Shown piece after piece: positions 48,867 through 58,746 of a stretch of 64,000 nt of DNA; within the stretch, counting starts at the first letter, position 1; every line of letters begins with the position of its first letter. Source of the DNA: Comamonadaceae bacterium (lineage in GTDB: Bacteria; Pseudomonadota; Gammaproteobacteria; Burkholderiales; Burkholderiaceae_C); assembly GCA_947475685.1 (NCBI GenBank), contig CANJNC010000007.1, forward strand, positions 28,783 through 92,782. The letters are read 5' to 3'. The notes under the pieces are model-generated. The model was not told the origin of the DNA and did not search any database. It saw only the letters and a program-made list of their open reading frames with translations. A program made the translations under genes and the position numbers.

Positions 48867-49877
48867 ATGCTTATGCCTAAAATTTTCTTCAACGATCCAC
48901 TTGTATTTACTTTCAATGTCATCTGTGCCTGTCTCTTGTCATTGGGACTGCTTTGCCCTAAAGAGGCGTTTTGCGCTGATTCCTTTCCAAGTCGCTCCAT
49001 CAGGATAATGATTGGATTCTCACCCGGTGGAAGTGCGGATACTGTTGCCAGAGCCATGGCACCTAAGATGTCTGAGCTTTTTAAGCAAAGTGTGGTTATT
49101 GAAAACCATCCAGGTGCGGGTGGCAATATAGCTTCCGAACAAACCATTCGTTCTTTGCCTGATGGTCATACCATTATGTTGGGGACCATTGGTTCGCTTG
49201 CTGTGAACCAGCACATCAATAAGTTATCTTATGACCCAGCAGTTGATATGCAGGCTTTGTCCATGGCGATTGTTTTTTCAAATGTTCTTGTCGTCAATGC
49301 CAACAGCGAGATCAAATCAATCGAGGACTATATTCGTTTAGGTAAGCCAGAGAACTCTAAGCTTTCCTTTGGATCATCTGGTATTGGCAGTGCAGGGCAC
49401 TTGGCTGGAGAGTTGTTCAAAATCACAGCAAATGTAAACATTCAACACATTGCTTATCGGGGAGGTGCACCTGCAATGAATGATTTATTGTCTGGTGTTC
49501 TTCCATCGATTTTTTCCAGTCCACCTGATGCAATTCAGTTTATTCAGTCTGGTAAATTAAGGGCAATTGCAGTGACAGGTTCCAAAAGATTGGATGTTTT
49601 GCCCCAAACACCGACAATTGCTGAATTGGGGTTTCCTGGGTTTGAAGCTGTAAATTGGTATGCTTTTACAGCTCCCTTGAAAACACCAGCCGATGTCGTT
49701 GCAAAACTCAATCAAGTCATTGTCACCACCTTAAAGGACCCATCGATTTCCTCACAGCTTAAAAAATCAGGATTAAATCCTTTGCCCACTTCAGTGGACG
49801 AAACTACTAAATACATAAAGTCTGAAAGTGAAAAATGGGGCAATATTGTTAAAAAGGCAGGTATTCGAGCCGAATGA
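48867..49877 (+). CDS. TTT (Bug/TctC) substrate-binding protein
   Basis: DSFPSRSIRIMIGFSPGGSADTVARAMAPKMSELFKQSVVIENHPGAGGNIA. Confidence 0.92.
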   Translation: MLMPKIFFNDPLVFTFNVICACLLSLGLLCPKEAFCADSFPSRSIRIMIGFSPGGSADTVARAMAPKMSELFKQSVVIENHPGAGGNIASEQTIRSLPDGHTIMLGTIGSLAVNQHINKLSYDPAVDMQALSMAIVFSNVLVVNANSEIKSIEDYIRLGKPENSKLSFGSSGIGSAGHLAGELFKITANVNIQHIAYRGGAPAMNDLLSGVLPSIFSSPPDAIQFIQSGKLRAIAVTGSKRLDVLPQTPTIAELGFPGFEAVNWYAFTAPLKTPADVVAKLNQVIVTTLKDPSISSQLKKSGLNPLPTSVDETTKYIKSESEKWGNIVKKAGIRAE

Positions 49878-50003
49878 AGTCTTGGTAAGTTCAATCTCAA
49901 GCTCAGACTCCTAGGGTTAACACCTGCATGAGGGTAATCACGGTCTACAGCAGTGGGTCATGAAGTGATACATTGAAAATGTACTTACTTAGGAGTTCTT
50001 TCA

Positions 50004-51122
50004 ATGTTTCAACGCCTTTTGTCCCCTTCGTGTCAGCATGCTTCACAAACCATGATTTGCTCATGTGAAAATAGTCAAGAGCACGCTTTAGATCACGGGA
50101 AACGTTCATTTATCAAGACCGTTGGCGGTCTTGGTGTCGTGGGTGGTTCTATTACGTCTTTGATCGCTAACGCCCAATCCGCAAGTCCTTTGATCGATAC
50201 GCATTACCATTTTTATCCACCCGAGTATCACAAAGCTTGGCTAGACTGGGAAAAGGAAAGAAAAATCCCTCATTTCCCGCAACTAGAAAATTGGACATTG
50301 AAAAATGCAATTTCAGATCTAGATAAAGCGGGCGTGACAAAAGCAATCCTCTCTCTTGCTTCGACTCCGGGCCTTTGGTTTGATCTACCCGTGCCAGAGA
50401 TCAACAAAATGGTGAAGTTGGTCAACGAGTATGGTGCAAAATTGGTCAAGGATTATCCTGGTCGTTTTGGTTTATTTGCCGCTTTAACGATGCTAGATGT
50501 TCCCAGCACATTGAAGGAAATCGAATACGCTTTTGATGTTCTTGGTGCCGATGGCGTTGGTATACAAACCAATTATGGAGATAAATGGCCGGGTCACCCC
50601 GATTTTGCTCCGATCTTTGCTGAGCTCAATCGCAGAAAAGCGGTTGTTTACTTTCACCCGCTGGCTGCGGCATGTTGTGGCAGACTCAATACGGGTACCT
50701 ATCCCGCAGTCATTGAAGTACCCCATGACACCACAAGAGCTGTTGTGAATTTATTGCTCAGTGGCTCATTTGCTAAATTTAGAGATATCAAATGGATCTT
50801 CTCGCATGGAGGTGGAACGATACCGATGCTGGCTGGGCGTATTAATTTTTTCCATGGCTCACAAAAAAATATCAATGAAATTGCGCCCAATGGCATTGAA
50901 GCTGAGCTGAGGAGACTTTACTACGATACAGCCAATGCAACACATCCTGCACCCATGGCCAGTTTACTGAAGTTGGTCCCCTCCAGCCAAGTCCTTTACG
51001 GAAGTGACTATCCTTATGTGCCAATGGATACCCAAGCACAAGCATTGTCACAATTGGGATTGGACAAATCAGTTTTAGATCAAATCAGATACAAGAATGC
51101 AACGGGTCTTATCAAGAAGTAA
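50004..51122 (+). CDS. Amidohydrolase 2-family metal-dependent hydrolase/decarboxylase-like
   Basis: LIDTHYHFYPPEYHK; FSHGGGTIPMLAGRI; LYGSDYPYVP. Confidence 0.9.
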   Translation: MFQRLLSPSCQHASQTMICSCENSQEHALDHGKRSFIKTVGGLGVVGGSITSLIANAQSASPLIDTHYHFYPPEYHKAWLDWEKERKIPHFPQLENWTLKNAISDLDKAGVTKAILSLASTPGLWFDLPVPEINKMVKLVNEYGAKLVKDYPGRFGLFAALTMLDVPSTLKEIEYAFDVLGADGVGIQTNYGDKWPGHPDFAPIFAELNRRKAVVYFHPLAAACCGRLNTGTYPAVIEVPHDTTRAVVNLLLSGSFAKFRDIKWIFSHGGGTIPMLAGRINFFHGSQKNINEIAPNGIEAELRRLYYDTANATHPAPMASLLKLVPSSQVLYGSDYPYVPMDTQAQALSQLGLDKSVLDQIRYKNATGLIKK

Positions 51123-51133
51123 TTTGGATTGGT

Positions 51134-51164
51134 TCTAAAAACGCATGTTGAATGCGTTTTTAGA
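51134..51164. terminator. Strong bidirectional intrinsic terminator
   Basis: TCTAAAAACGCAT-gttga-ATGCGTTTTTAGA, perfect 13-bp stem between convergent genes. Confidence 0.85.
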
Positions 51165-51171
51165 CCGTTCA

Positions 51172-51621
51172 TTAAATCCTTGAACTTTTCAGAGCTGCAC
51201 TGTATGCGGCCCTCAGACCGAGCAGGTAGCTGTCGACACCAAATCCACAAATTTGACCTCGGACAATAGAGGAGAACACTGAAATGTGACGAAACTCTTC
51301 ACGGGCATGCACATTGGACATGTGGACCTCAATGATGGGAATGGTCAAAATTGCCAACGCATCTCTGATGGCGAAGCTGTAATGGGTCCACGCCCCAGCA
51401 TTGATGACAATGGCTTTGGTTGAGTCGGTGTGCGCGCCATGGATTCGCTCGCACATTTCGCCTTCATGATTGGTTTGAAAGGATTCAACGGTGACAGACA
51501 ATTCTTTTGCCAATTTCGACAGCTCAGAGTCAATATCTCCAAGCGTTTCAGTCCCATAGTGCTTGGGGTCACGCTTTCCAAACATATTGAGATTGACCCC
51601 ATTGAGGATGAGTATTTTCAT
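51172..51621 (-). CDS. aroQ: Type II 3-dehydroquinate dehydratase
   Basis: ILILNGVNLNMFGKRDPKHYG; ESFQTNHEGEMCERIH; INAGAWTHYSFAIRDAL; EVHMSNVHAREEFRHISVFS. Confidence 0.95.
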   Translation of the reverse strand: MKILILNGVNLNMFGKRDPKHYGTETLGDIDSELSKLAKELSVTVESFQTNHEGEMCERIHGAHTDSTKAIVINAGAWTHYSFAIRDALAILTIPIIEVHMSNVHAREEFRHISVFSSIVRGQICGFGVDSYLLGLRAAYSAALKSSRI

Positions 51622-51714
51622 GCAATTAAAACTTTTTTCAGGTTGGTGTCTATTTCATTATATGAGAAGATGCTTTTCAAGCGAACATCAATGAATTAGT
51701 AAAAAGCGAAAACT

Positions 51715-52407
51715 TTAAATCGTTTCAATATCCCCGTGGGTGAGGTATTGCCATTTGCGCTCCGCTATGGAGCCCACCCATGTTGCGCGATGTGTGGCTT
51801 GTTCTTGGGAGTTGAAGATGACATGATTTTCTCTGCCGCTGGCCTGGCAAGCGAGCTCAACCCGCGCAGCATCTTCTAAAAACCAAGCTAAAACGGTTGC
51901 TTTCTCTAAAGAATCAGCAACCGTCACGGCGCCATTGATGCTCACGATGACAGCGCTGGCTTGTCCCAAAGTTTGAGCCACCCCTAGAGCGGCCTCTTCA
52001 TTTCTAATCAGTGCAGGATCGCTCCACATGGGCACTTCTGGATAAAAATATGACCCAAAGCCGTGCCTGGCCTTGGGTGCCAAACCCATTGCAGCCAAAG
52101 CCAAGACATTGGGTGGAAAGACGCGACAGATGCCACGCACATCGGCACGGTTTTTGTAGATGGCTTGGTGCATTCGAACCTCACCGAGCACCTGCGCGGG
52201 CAATGCTTCGTGAATATGGACCACATCTCCCACATGGGAAGCATCAAGATGGCCCATCGGTTTTGGAGCACACACCAGCATGTAATGCTCATCAAGTCTA
52301 AGGCTACAGTGGCCAAAGGCTGTGACGAGATTGGACCTGGCGAGCGCCCTGGCAGATTGCCGAACCAGTCTTTCTTGAATCGCCGTGGCTTTGGGTTTGG
52401 GGTTCAA
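51715..52407 (-). CDS. Class II aldolase/adducin-family protein
   Basis: LVTAFGHCSLRLDEHYMLVCAPKPMG; EVRMHQAIYKNRADVRGICRVFPPN. Confidence 0.85.
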   Translation of the reverse strand: MNPKPKATAIQERLVRQSARALARSNLVTAFGHCSLRLDEHYMLVCAPKPMGHLDASHVGDVVHIHEALPAQVLGEVRMHQAIYKNRADVRGICRVFPPNVLALAAMGLAPKARHGFGSYFYPEVPMWSDPALIRNEEAALGVAQTLGQASAVIVSINGAVTVADSLEKATVLAWFLEDAARVELACQASGRENHVIFNSQEQATHRATWVGSIAERKWQYLTHGDIETI

Positions 52408-52412
52408 GGTGC

Positions 52413-52943
52413 TTATCTTGTTTGAGTGTTGACTTTCAATTCTTCCAAGTTGGATGAATCCCCTTCTTCATCAGATGAGAATCGATCCCCAAAGTCAAAG
52501 AAATCGTCGTGTTGGAAGCCATTTTGATAGTGTTGAATCTCCCACCAATTGTGATCCAAGTCTTCGAGGTAGAAAGAATAAACGCCATGCATTTCTTGGG
52601 GTTTTAAAACTTGGCGTATCTTGTATTTTTCTTGGTGTTCAATTGCTTTTTGATGGGCTTGGTCAACCTCAGAACGGGTTGCCACGTCGACCCCCCAGTG
52701 ATTGAGCAGACTCACTGGATGTATTTGGTCGCCTACTTCAACACAAACGACATGAAAGCGCATGCCAAGGCGAAGGACCATGGCAGGTTTGCCATGGCGG
52801 ACAACTTCAAGACCCAAAAATTCTTCATAAAATTTTCTAGATTGCTTGAGACTGTAAACCTCCAAGGTCCCATGGCTCAAACAATAGGGTTTGATCACTG
52901 AAGTTCTTTCTTGGGGTTGTACGGTGCAATTGTTTGGCAACAT
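52413..52943 (-). CDS. VOC-family protein
   Basis: SHGTLEVYSLKQSRKFYEEFLGLEVV; YSFYLEDLDHNWWEIQHY. Confidence 0.88.
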   Translation of the reverse strand: MLPNNCTVQPQERTSVIKPYCLSHGTLEVYSLKQSRKFYEEFLGLEVVRHGKPAMVLRLGMRFHVVCVEVGDQIHPVSLLNHWGVDVATRSEVDQAHQKAIEHQEKYKIRQVLKPQEMHGVYSFYLEDLDHNWWEIQHYQNGFQHDDFFDFGDRFSSDEEGDSSNLEELKVNTQTR

Positions 52944-52981
52944 GTTCTATTCTCCTTTTAACGGTTCAAAAAAATACACTC

Positions 52982-54013
52982 TCATTTAACGAAATCGGCC
53001 TTGCTGGTGAAGGAGTCTGCATGAAAATCTTTGGGATTCAAACGGCAGCTTTCTACAAAATCAAATTTGGCTTTTTCAACCATCACCGGTGCTCCACATG
53101 CATAGACTTCAAATCCGAGCATATGGGGGTGATCTTTCATCACGATCTCGTGAACATTTCCAACGCGCCCATTCCATTGGCATTGATCAGTGGGCTCGCT
53201 CAGCACAGGAATAAAATCCAAATTTAAGTGGTCTTTGACCATTTGCTTGGCCACATCGTATTCATATAGATCAATCTTCTTTCGAGCACCCCAATAAAAA
53301 TGAACGGTTCGATCGAGATGCTTTTGATGGATGTCATTGATGATGGACTTAATCGGTGCAAAACCGGTTCCTGAGGCCACCATGATGATGGGCTTGGCAT
53401 GCTCCTGTCTTAAATAGAAATTACCCATGGGCACTTCAATTTGAAGAATGTCTCTGACCTTGAGATCAGAGAAGACATGATCGGTGAACAGGCCACCAGG
53501 CAAATGTCTCACATGGAGTTCAACTTGACGCACACCTTCAGCTTTCGGGGTTGTGGCGATGGAGTAACTTCTCTTTTCTCCATTTTTAAGTTTGATATCT
53601 AGGAACTGTCCAGCTCGAAAATGAATTGGCTCATTGGCTGGCAATCCAAGGGTGATTATTTTCACGTCAGGCGCGGGCGTTTGGATGTCCAAAACTCTGG
53701 AGGGCATGTGTTTGGGTTGGTTTCCATGATGGGGATCCATCTCCTCAATTTCGATCAGCAGGTCACTTTTAGGTTTTGCGCAGCACAGCAAAGCCAATCC
53801 TTTTTCTCGATCATGCTCGCTTAAATACTTGGTGTGGGCTTCGCCATGATCGACTTGACCGCTCAAAATGCTACCCCTACAAGTCAGGCACATGCCTGAG
53901 CGGCAACTAAAGGGAAGGAAATGACCAAAAGCCAAGCCAGCTTTAAGAATCTCTTGGTCTTTTTCACATGAAAAAGTATGCCCGCTTGGACTTAATTTAA
54001 TTGTAAATGTCAT
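52982..54013 (-). CDS. 2Fe-2S ferredoxin/FAD/NAD oxidoreductase (oxygenase reductase)
   Basis: CRSGMCLTCRGSILSGQVDHGEAHTKYLSEHDREKGLALLCCAKP; RSYSIATTP; VASGTGFAPIKSI; VYACGAPVMVEKA. Confidence 0.92.
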   Translation of the reverse strand: MTFTIKLSPSGHTFSCEKDQEILKAGLAFGHFLPFSCRSGMCLTCRGSILSGQVDHGEAHTKYLSEHDREKGLALLCCAKPKSDLLIEIEEMDPHHGNQPKHMPSRVLDIQTPAPDVKIITLGLPANEPIHFRAGQFLDIKLKNGEKRSYSIATTPKAEGVRQVELHVRHLPGGLFTDHVFSDLKVRDILQIEVPMGNFYLRQEHAKPIIMVASGTGFAPIKSIINDIHQKHLDRTVHFYWGARKKIDLYEYDVAKQMVKDHLNLDFIPVLSEPTDQCQWNGRVGNVHEIVMKDHPHMLGFEVYACGAPVMVEKAKFDFVESCRLNPKDFHADSFTSKADFVK

Positions 54014-54337
54014 GGAGGTGGTTGTTTATCAATCTCTTTTGCGTGCGCAGGTTCAATGCTGCCTATGGACAAAATATATCACCTAAATGGGCCCTTGCTT
54101 GTGGCCAATTTAACAGCAGGCCAAGGTTTAGATGCAGTTCAAGCTGTGTTTCTCCCAGTTGATTCGTGGGTCTAGGGTAAACACTTAGTGGATTTTTTGC
54201 GATTGGATGGCTCTAAGAGGGCCAGGTACTGGCGCAATGGCACTTGAATATAATGAGCGTTTTAAATTCGCATTTCAGCGTTGCATTGCATTGCATTTTC
54301 GCAGATCTGATACTGATAAATATTCAAGGAGATTTTT

Positions 54338-55120
54338 ATGATGACCCCCAGTGAGAGAGAGTTGGCCGCAGATATTTTGATCAAAGCAGAAAAGGCGTGT
54401 ATTCAGGCCAAGCTCTTATCAGAGACCTTTCCACACATCCAAATTGAGGACTCCTACGCGATCAGTTCAATCGTTGCGCAGCGAAAAATCAAAGACGGTG
54501 CAAAGTTGATTGGTCATAAAGTGGGTTTAACCTCCAAGGCCATGCAAGCCTCTTCTAAAATTGATGAGCCCGATTATGGCCATTTACTCGATACGATGAT
54601 GATCTCAGAGGGTGCCAAGGTTCCTCACAGTCGGTTTTGTAAGCCGCGTGTTGAAGTTGAACTCGCATTCGTATTGGGACACTCCCTCAAGGGGCCAGGC
54701 ATTGGCTTGGTCGATGTGCTCAGGGCCACCGAATATGTGGTTCCCGCTTTAGAAATCGTTGACGCACGTTTGGTGGATCAAAGAAAAATTTTCGATACGG
54801 TTGCCGACAATGGCGCCGCCTCTGGACTGGTCTTGGGAGGACGTCCCATCAAGCCCATGGACGTGGATTTGAGATGGGTGAGTGCTCTGATGTACAGAAA
54901 TTCGGACATTGAGGAGACGGGTGTTGCTGCTGGTGTGCTTGGGCATCCAGCGCTGGGTGTGGCATGGTTGGCCAACAAGTTAGGACAGCATGGTGTGACC
55001 TTGGAGGCGGGTCATGTCATATTGGCAGGCTCTTTCACGCGCGTCGTTTTTGCCCAAAAGGGAGATACCTTGTTTGGGGATTTTGGCCCAATGGGTAGCG
55101 TTTGCGTTCAATTTGTGTAA
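54338..55120 (+). CDS. 2-keto-4-pentenoate/2-oxohepta-3-ene-1,7-dioate hydratase-like
   Basis: GAKLIGHKVGLTSKAMQ; EPDYGHLLDTMMISEGA; PRVEVELAFVLGHSL; VVPALEIVDARL. Confidence 0.9.
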   Translation: MMTPSERELAADILIKAEKACIQAKLLSETFPHIQIEDSYAISSIVAQRKIKDGAKLIGHKVGLTSKAMQASSKIDEPDYGHLLDTMMISEGAKVPHSRFCKPRVEVELAFVLGHSLKGPGIGLVDVLRATEYVVPALEIVDARLVDQRKIFDTVADNGAASGLVLGGRPIKPMDVDLRWVSALMYRNSDIEETGVAAGVLGHPALGVAWLANKLGQHGVTLEAGHVILAGSFTRVVFAQKGDTLFGDFGPMGSVCVQFV

Positions 55121-55313
55121 ATTTTTTTTCACTTTCATGTTTGCGTGTGAAATGAAAATGTTTTTTCCCATTTTCGTTCACTTGCATTTTTGTGTCTTTA
55201 TTTTTTAACACCTGAAGTTAAATTTCTTCAATTTCCTTTGATAATTGTCATTTTTAGCAGATTATGTGAATTAGTGTTTTCCTAAAAGTGATCTTTTTTG
55301 TCACATTACACAT

Positions 55314-55586
55314 GTGAGTAAATCTATTAATTATCATCTCGGTCAGTGTGTCAAAGAACTTAGACGCGAAAAAGGACTGACCCAAGTCGAATTCAGTGAA
55401 CGATGTGGCTTTTACCAAACCTACCTAAGTCGCATTGAAAACGGACTGTCCAACCCAACGATCAATGCCATTGAAATCGTGGCCAATGCACTTGAGATGA
55501 GCGTTTACGATCTGTTTGAGTTCATGAAAATGGCAGAGAGTAAACGCAAAAAACAAGGCCTCATTCACAAAATTTCCAAGAAATAA
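55314..55586 (+). CDS. XRE-family HTH regulator
   Basis: LGQCVKELRREKGLTQVEFSERCGFYQTYLSRIENGLSNPTINAIEIVANAL. Confidence 0.92.
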   Translation: MSKSINYHLGQCVKELRREKGLTQVEFSERCGFYQTYLSRIENGLSNPTINAIEIVANALEMSVYDLFEFMKMAESKRKKQGLIHKISKK

Positions 55587-55609
55587 TCGATTTACACTTG
55601 ACTCGTCTC

Positions 55610-55629
55610 GATTCGATTCGATTCGATTC
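55610..55629. repeat. Pentanucleotide tandem repeat (GATTC)x4
   Basis: GATTCGATTCGATTCGATTC directly read downstream of the XRE gene. Confidence 0.85.
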
Positions 55630-55828
55630 GAGTTGATCAGACCGCATCGATCTTTATCCCGTCCATCTTGAAACTCCCTGCATATTTTGGGTGTGTGTGA
55701 GGGCCTGCTATTTGCCACTTTCTTTTTAGACACCAAATCGTATATGATCTTTACATGATCAATGTACATTTGTGACTTTGATTAGACGATGACGTTCAAA
55801 CTCACATCAAGAAAAACCCCTTAGGCTC

Positions 55829-57175
55829 ATGCAAGAAAACTCTACACCTCAGGGGCAAGATCGAATCGTCTCTATTGCTTTTTGGGATGCTTTTGTATTT
55901 TGGCTGAAACTGGGATTCATCAGCTTTGGGGGGCCGGCAGGTCAGATCTCCATCATGCACCAAGAGTTGGTTGAAAAACGCAAATGGATTTCAGACAAAC
56001 GGTTTTTGCATGCCTTGAACTTTTGCATGGTCTTGCCTGGTCCTGAGGCGCAACAGTTGGCCACCTACTTGGGTTGGTTGATGCACCGAACTTTGGGCGG
56101 CATTACAGCGGGCGTGTTGTTTGTCTTGCCCTCTTTTTTGATTTTGATCCTTTTGTCGACCCTGTACATGGTTTATGGTCATTTGAGTTGGGTTGCTGGC
56201 CTCTTGGAGGGGCTCAAACCCGCAGTGAGTGCCATCGTCTTTCAGGCGGCCTACCGGATTGGCCTTAAAACACTTAAAAATTGGATGCTGCTTTTGATTG
56301 GGCTTGTGTCGTTCATTGCAATCAACCAAGTCCATGCGCCGTTTCCTCTTATTCTCTTGGTCGCTGCAGTATTGGGCATGTTGGGGGGGCGCTTTTATCC
56401 AAGTCATTTCTCTTCGTTTTCTCACTCCAATTTACTCGCTAAGGAAAAAGACAAGGCCATCATCGATGACGACACGCCAGTGCCAGGTCATGCCTTAATG
56501 TCCAAAGCCAAACTCTTCAAAATCGTCCTCATTGGATTGCTTTTGTGGCTCATCCCCATTGCGCTGATGGCTTGGAGGTTGGGGTTTGATCATATCTTGA
56601 CCCAAATGAGTTGGTTTTTCACCAAAGCGGCCTTGTTGACCTTTGGTGGAGCCTACGCCGTATTGCCCTATGTCTTTGAAGGCGCGGTCACTGCAAATGA
56701 ATGGATTACCCCAGAGCAGATGCTGGATGGTTTGGCACTGGGAGAGACCACTCCAGGTCCTTTGATCATCGTCATCACTTTTGTGGGCTTTGTTGGTGGG
56801 TACGTGAAGTCCTTTTTGGGTCCTGAAATGCAGTGGGTCTCGGGCCTTTTGGCTGCCTTCGCCGTGACGTGGTTCACCTTCTTGCCCTCCTTTGTATTCA
56901 TCTTTCTTGGCGGCCCGTTCATCGAGGCCACCCATAAAGAGTTGAAGTTGACCGCTCCTTTGAATGCCATGACGGCAGCCATCGTTGGTGTGATATTGAA
57001 TTTGGCTTTTTTCTTGGGGCTGCACGTCTTGATGCCTCAAGGCGTTGGCTCAGGCTTGAACAGTTTTGCCGCCATCGTGTTCATTGCAAGCCTTTTGGCG
57101 TTGATTGTTTTTAAGCAAAGTGTGATTCGGGTGATTCTTTTTTCCTCATTGATGGGGTGTGCATTTCAATTTTGA
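55829..57175 (+). CDS. chrA: Long-chain (two-domain) ChrA chromate transporter
   Basis: FWLKLGFISFGGPAGQISIMHQELVEKRKWISDKRFLHALNFCMVLPGPEAQQLATYLGW; second half FTKAALLTFGGAYAVLPYV...LGETTPGPLIIVITFVGFVGG. Confidence 0.93.
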   Translation: MQENSTPQGQDRIVSIAFWDAFVFWLKLGFISFGGPAGQISIMHQELVEKRKWISDKRFLHALNFCMVLPGPEAQQLATYLGWLMHRTLGGITAGVLFVLPSFLILILLSTLYMVYGHLSWVAGLLEGLKPAVSAIVFQAAYRIGLKTLKNWMLLLIGLVSFIAINQVHAPFPLILLVAAVLGMLGGRFYPSHFSSFSHSNLLAKEKDKAIIDDDTPVPGHALMSKAKLFKIVLIGLLLWLIPIALMAWRLGFDHILTQMSWFFTKAALLTFGGAYAVLPYVFEGAVTANEWITPEQMLDGLALGETTPGPLIIVITFVGFVGGYVKSFLGPEMQWVSGLLAAFAVTWFTFLPSFVFIFLGGPFIEATHKELKLTAPLNAMTAAIVGVILNLAFFLGLHVLMPQGVGSGLNSFAAIVFIASLLALIVFKQSVIRVILFSSLMGCAFQF

Positions 57176-57239
57176 CAATGGGGTTTTTTTGCACACATGG
57201 TTTTTTGTTTTGAAGTCGATGTTTTTTTTGAATTTAAAT

Positions 57240-58427
57240 ATGAGAATTTCTATTGTAGGTGGTGGTTTGGGTGGGTTGACGGCAGCCCTTGCTTTGTTGC
57301 ATCAAGGCTTCAAAGTCACGGTGTATGAGCAAGCCAAGTCACTCAGAGAACTGGGTGCTGGTGTGCAACTGGGGCCCAACGCCGTAGGGGTTTTGTACCG
57401 TTTGGGATTGCAAGCGCAAATGCAAACCATTGCAACCGACACCCAGGGCAAAAGAGTTCGCTTGTGGAACACGGGCCAATCATGGCCTTTGTTTGATTTG
57501 GGCGCTTTATCGGTGCAGATGTATGGCTACCCCTATTTGACCGTTCACAGGGCCGACTTGCAAAGGGTCTTGGCTGAACAAATACATGCCATGGATTCAC
57601 AATGCATCGTCTTGAATTCAAAAGTCAACGGGGTTGAACAAACGAATGGCGCTGTAAAACTTGACATTGAAGGTCGCGAAAGCGTGGTGTGCGACTTGCT
57701 CATTGGTGCAGATGGTGTGCATTCGATCATCCGAAAATCGCTTTTTGGGCATGACGAAGCCAGGCAATCTGGCATCATGGCATGGCGAGGGGTGATTGAT
57801 TGTAAAAATTTGCCCACCCACATGCACGAGATGGTCGCAACCAACTGGGTCGGACCCGGTGCCCATGTGGTGCAATACCCACTCAGGCGCGGTGCTTTGA
57901 TGAATTTTGTCGGAGCCATTGAAGGCAACCGCTGGGAGATTGAATCTTGGTCAGAAAAGGGCTCAACTGAGGAGTGTTTGGGTGACTTTAAAGGCTGGCA
58001 TGAGGATATCCAAACGCTCATCAAAACGATCGAGACGCCTTATAAATGGGTCCTGAAGGTGAGAGATCCCATGCCGACTTGGACCCAAGGCTCCATCACT
58101 CTTTTGGGAGATGCCTGTCATCCCATGCTGCCCTTTTTAGCACAAGGTGCTGGCATGGCTTTGGAGGACGGCTTTATTTTGGCCCGTGCGTTGAAGAAGT
58201 ACAGTTCGAGTTTGCCTCAAGCGCTTGAGCATTATGAGAGCGCTCGCATTGAGAGAACATCCAAAGTGGTGGACGGCTCAAATGCCAATGCAAAGAGATT
58301 TCATAACCCAGCCCTTGCCGATGCTAGGGGTGCCTCAGAGTATGTGAGCAAGGAGTGGAGCGAGGAGCGGGTCAAGGAAAGATATGAGTGGCTCTTTAGG
58401 TACAACGTTCAAGAGGTTGAAATTTAA
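57240..58427 (+). CDS. FAD-dependent monooxygenase (salicylate/3-hydroxybenzoate 6-hydroxylase-like)
   Basis: MRISIVGGGLGGLTAALALLHQGFKVTVYE; IGADGVHSIIRKSLFG; TLLGDACHPMLPFLAQGAGMALEDG. Confidence 0.9.
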   Translation: MRISIVGGGLGGLTAALALLHQGFKVTVYEQAKSLRELGAGVQLGPNAVGVLYRLGLQAQMQTIATDTQGKRVRLWNTGQSWPLFDLGALSVQMYGYPYLTVHRADLQRVLAEQIHAMDSQCIVLNSKVNGVEQTNGAVKLDIEGRESVVCDLLIGADGVHSIIRKSLFGHDEARQSGIMAWRGVIDCKNLPTHMHEMVATNWVGPGAHVVQYPLRRGALMNFVGAIEGNRWEIESWSEKGSTEECLGDFKGWHEDIQTLIKTIETPYKWVLKVRDPMPTWTQGSITLLGDACHPMLPFLAQGAGMALEDGFILARALKKYSSSLPQALEHYESARIERTSKVVDGSNANAKRFHNPALADARGASEYVSKEWSEERVKERYEWLFRYNVQEVEI

Positions 58428-58468
58428 AGGTCTCCAATCGTGCCCTTTAACAACCCCTTGCCTTCAAT

Positions 58469-58681
58469 TTATAGCAAGAGCAAAACATTCTCCGAGTCCA
58501 TCCCTGCATCGGGCACGCCGGTGATGATCACCTTGTCTTCTTTGCCATCACAACTGAGGTGCAAATAAGCACCCTGTGTCAATGGCAACCAGCCGATTGA
58601 CTCGGCTGCAATGCTTTTTAACTCTTGCTCAATGGACGGTATAAATAGGGTCATGGTGCAACACTTAACAAACAAATTCAT
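58469..58681 (-). CDS. Small hypothetical protein upstream of TonB receptor region
   Basis: ORF only (SIEQELKSIAAESIGWLPLTQGAYLHLSCDGKEDKVIITGVPDAG). Confidence 0.35.
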   Translation of the reverse strand: MNLFVKCCTMTLFIPSIEQELKSIAAESIGWLPLTQGAYLHLSCDGKEDKVIITGVPDAGMDSENVLLLL

Positions 58682-58746
58682 TTGATCAGCTTCTAGCCCT
58701 TGGCGAGGGCGAGTAGAGAGTCAAATGCAGGGGAACAGAAAAAAAT

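Noticed and set aside
51172-51621. aroQ as a novel catabolic (quinate) dehydratase
   Set aside because: Sequence is a standard type II dehydroquinase; nothing beyond neighbourhood supports a special role.
51999-52943. Several plus-strand ORFs of 83-120 aa
   Set aside because: They are antisense shadows of well-supported minus-strand genes (class II aldolase and VOC protein) and encode no recognisable family.
55991-57040. Long minus-strand ORFs (104-181 aa) opposite chrA
   Set aside because: Low-complexity, Gln/His/Lys-rich translations antisense to a clear ChrA CDS; typical of overlapping frame artefacts.
57343-58024. Minus-strand ORFs opposite the FAD monooxygenase
   Set aside because: Antisense to a strongly supported CDS; no domain signature.
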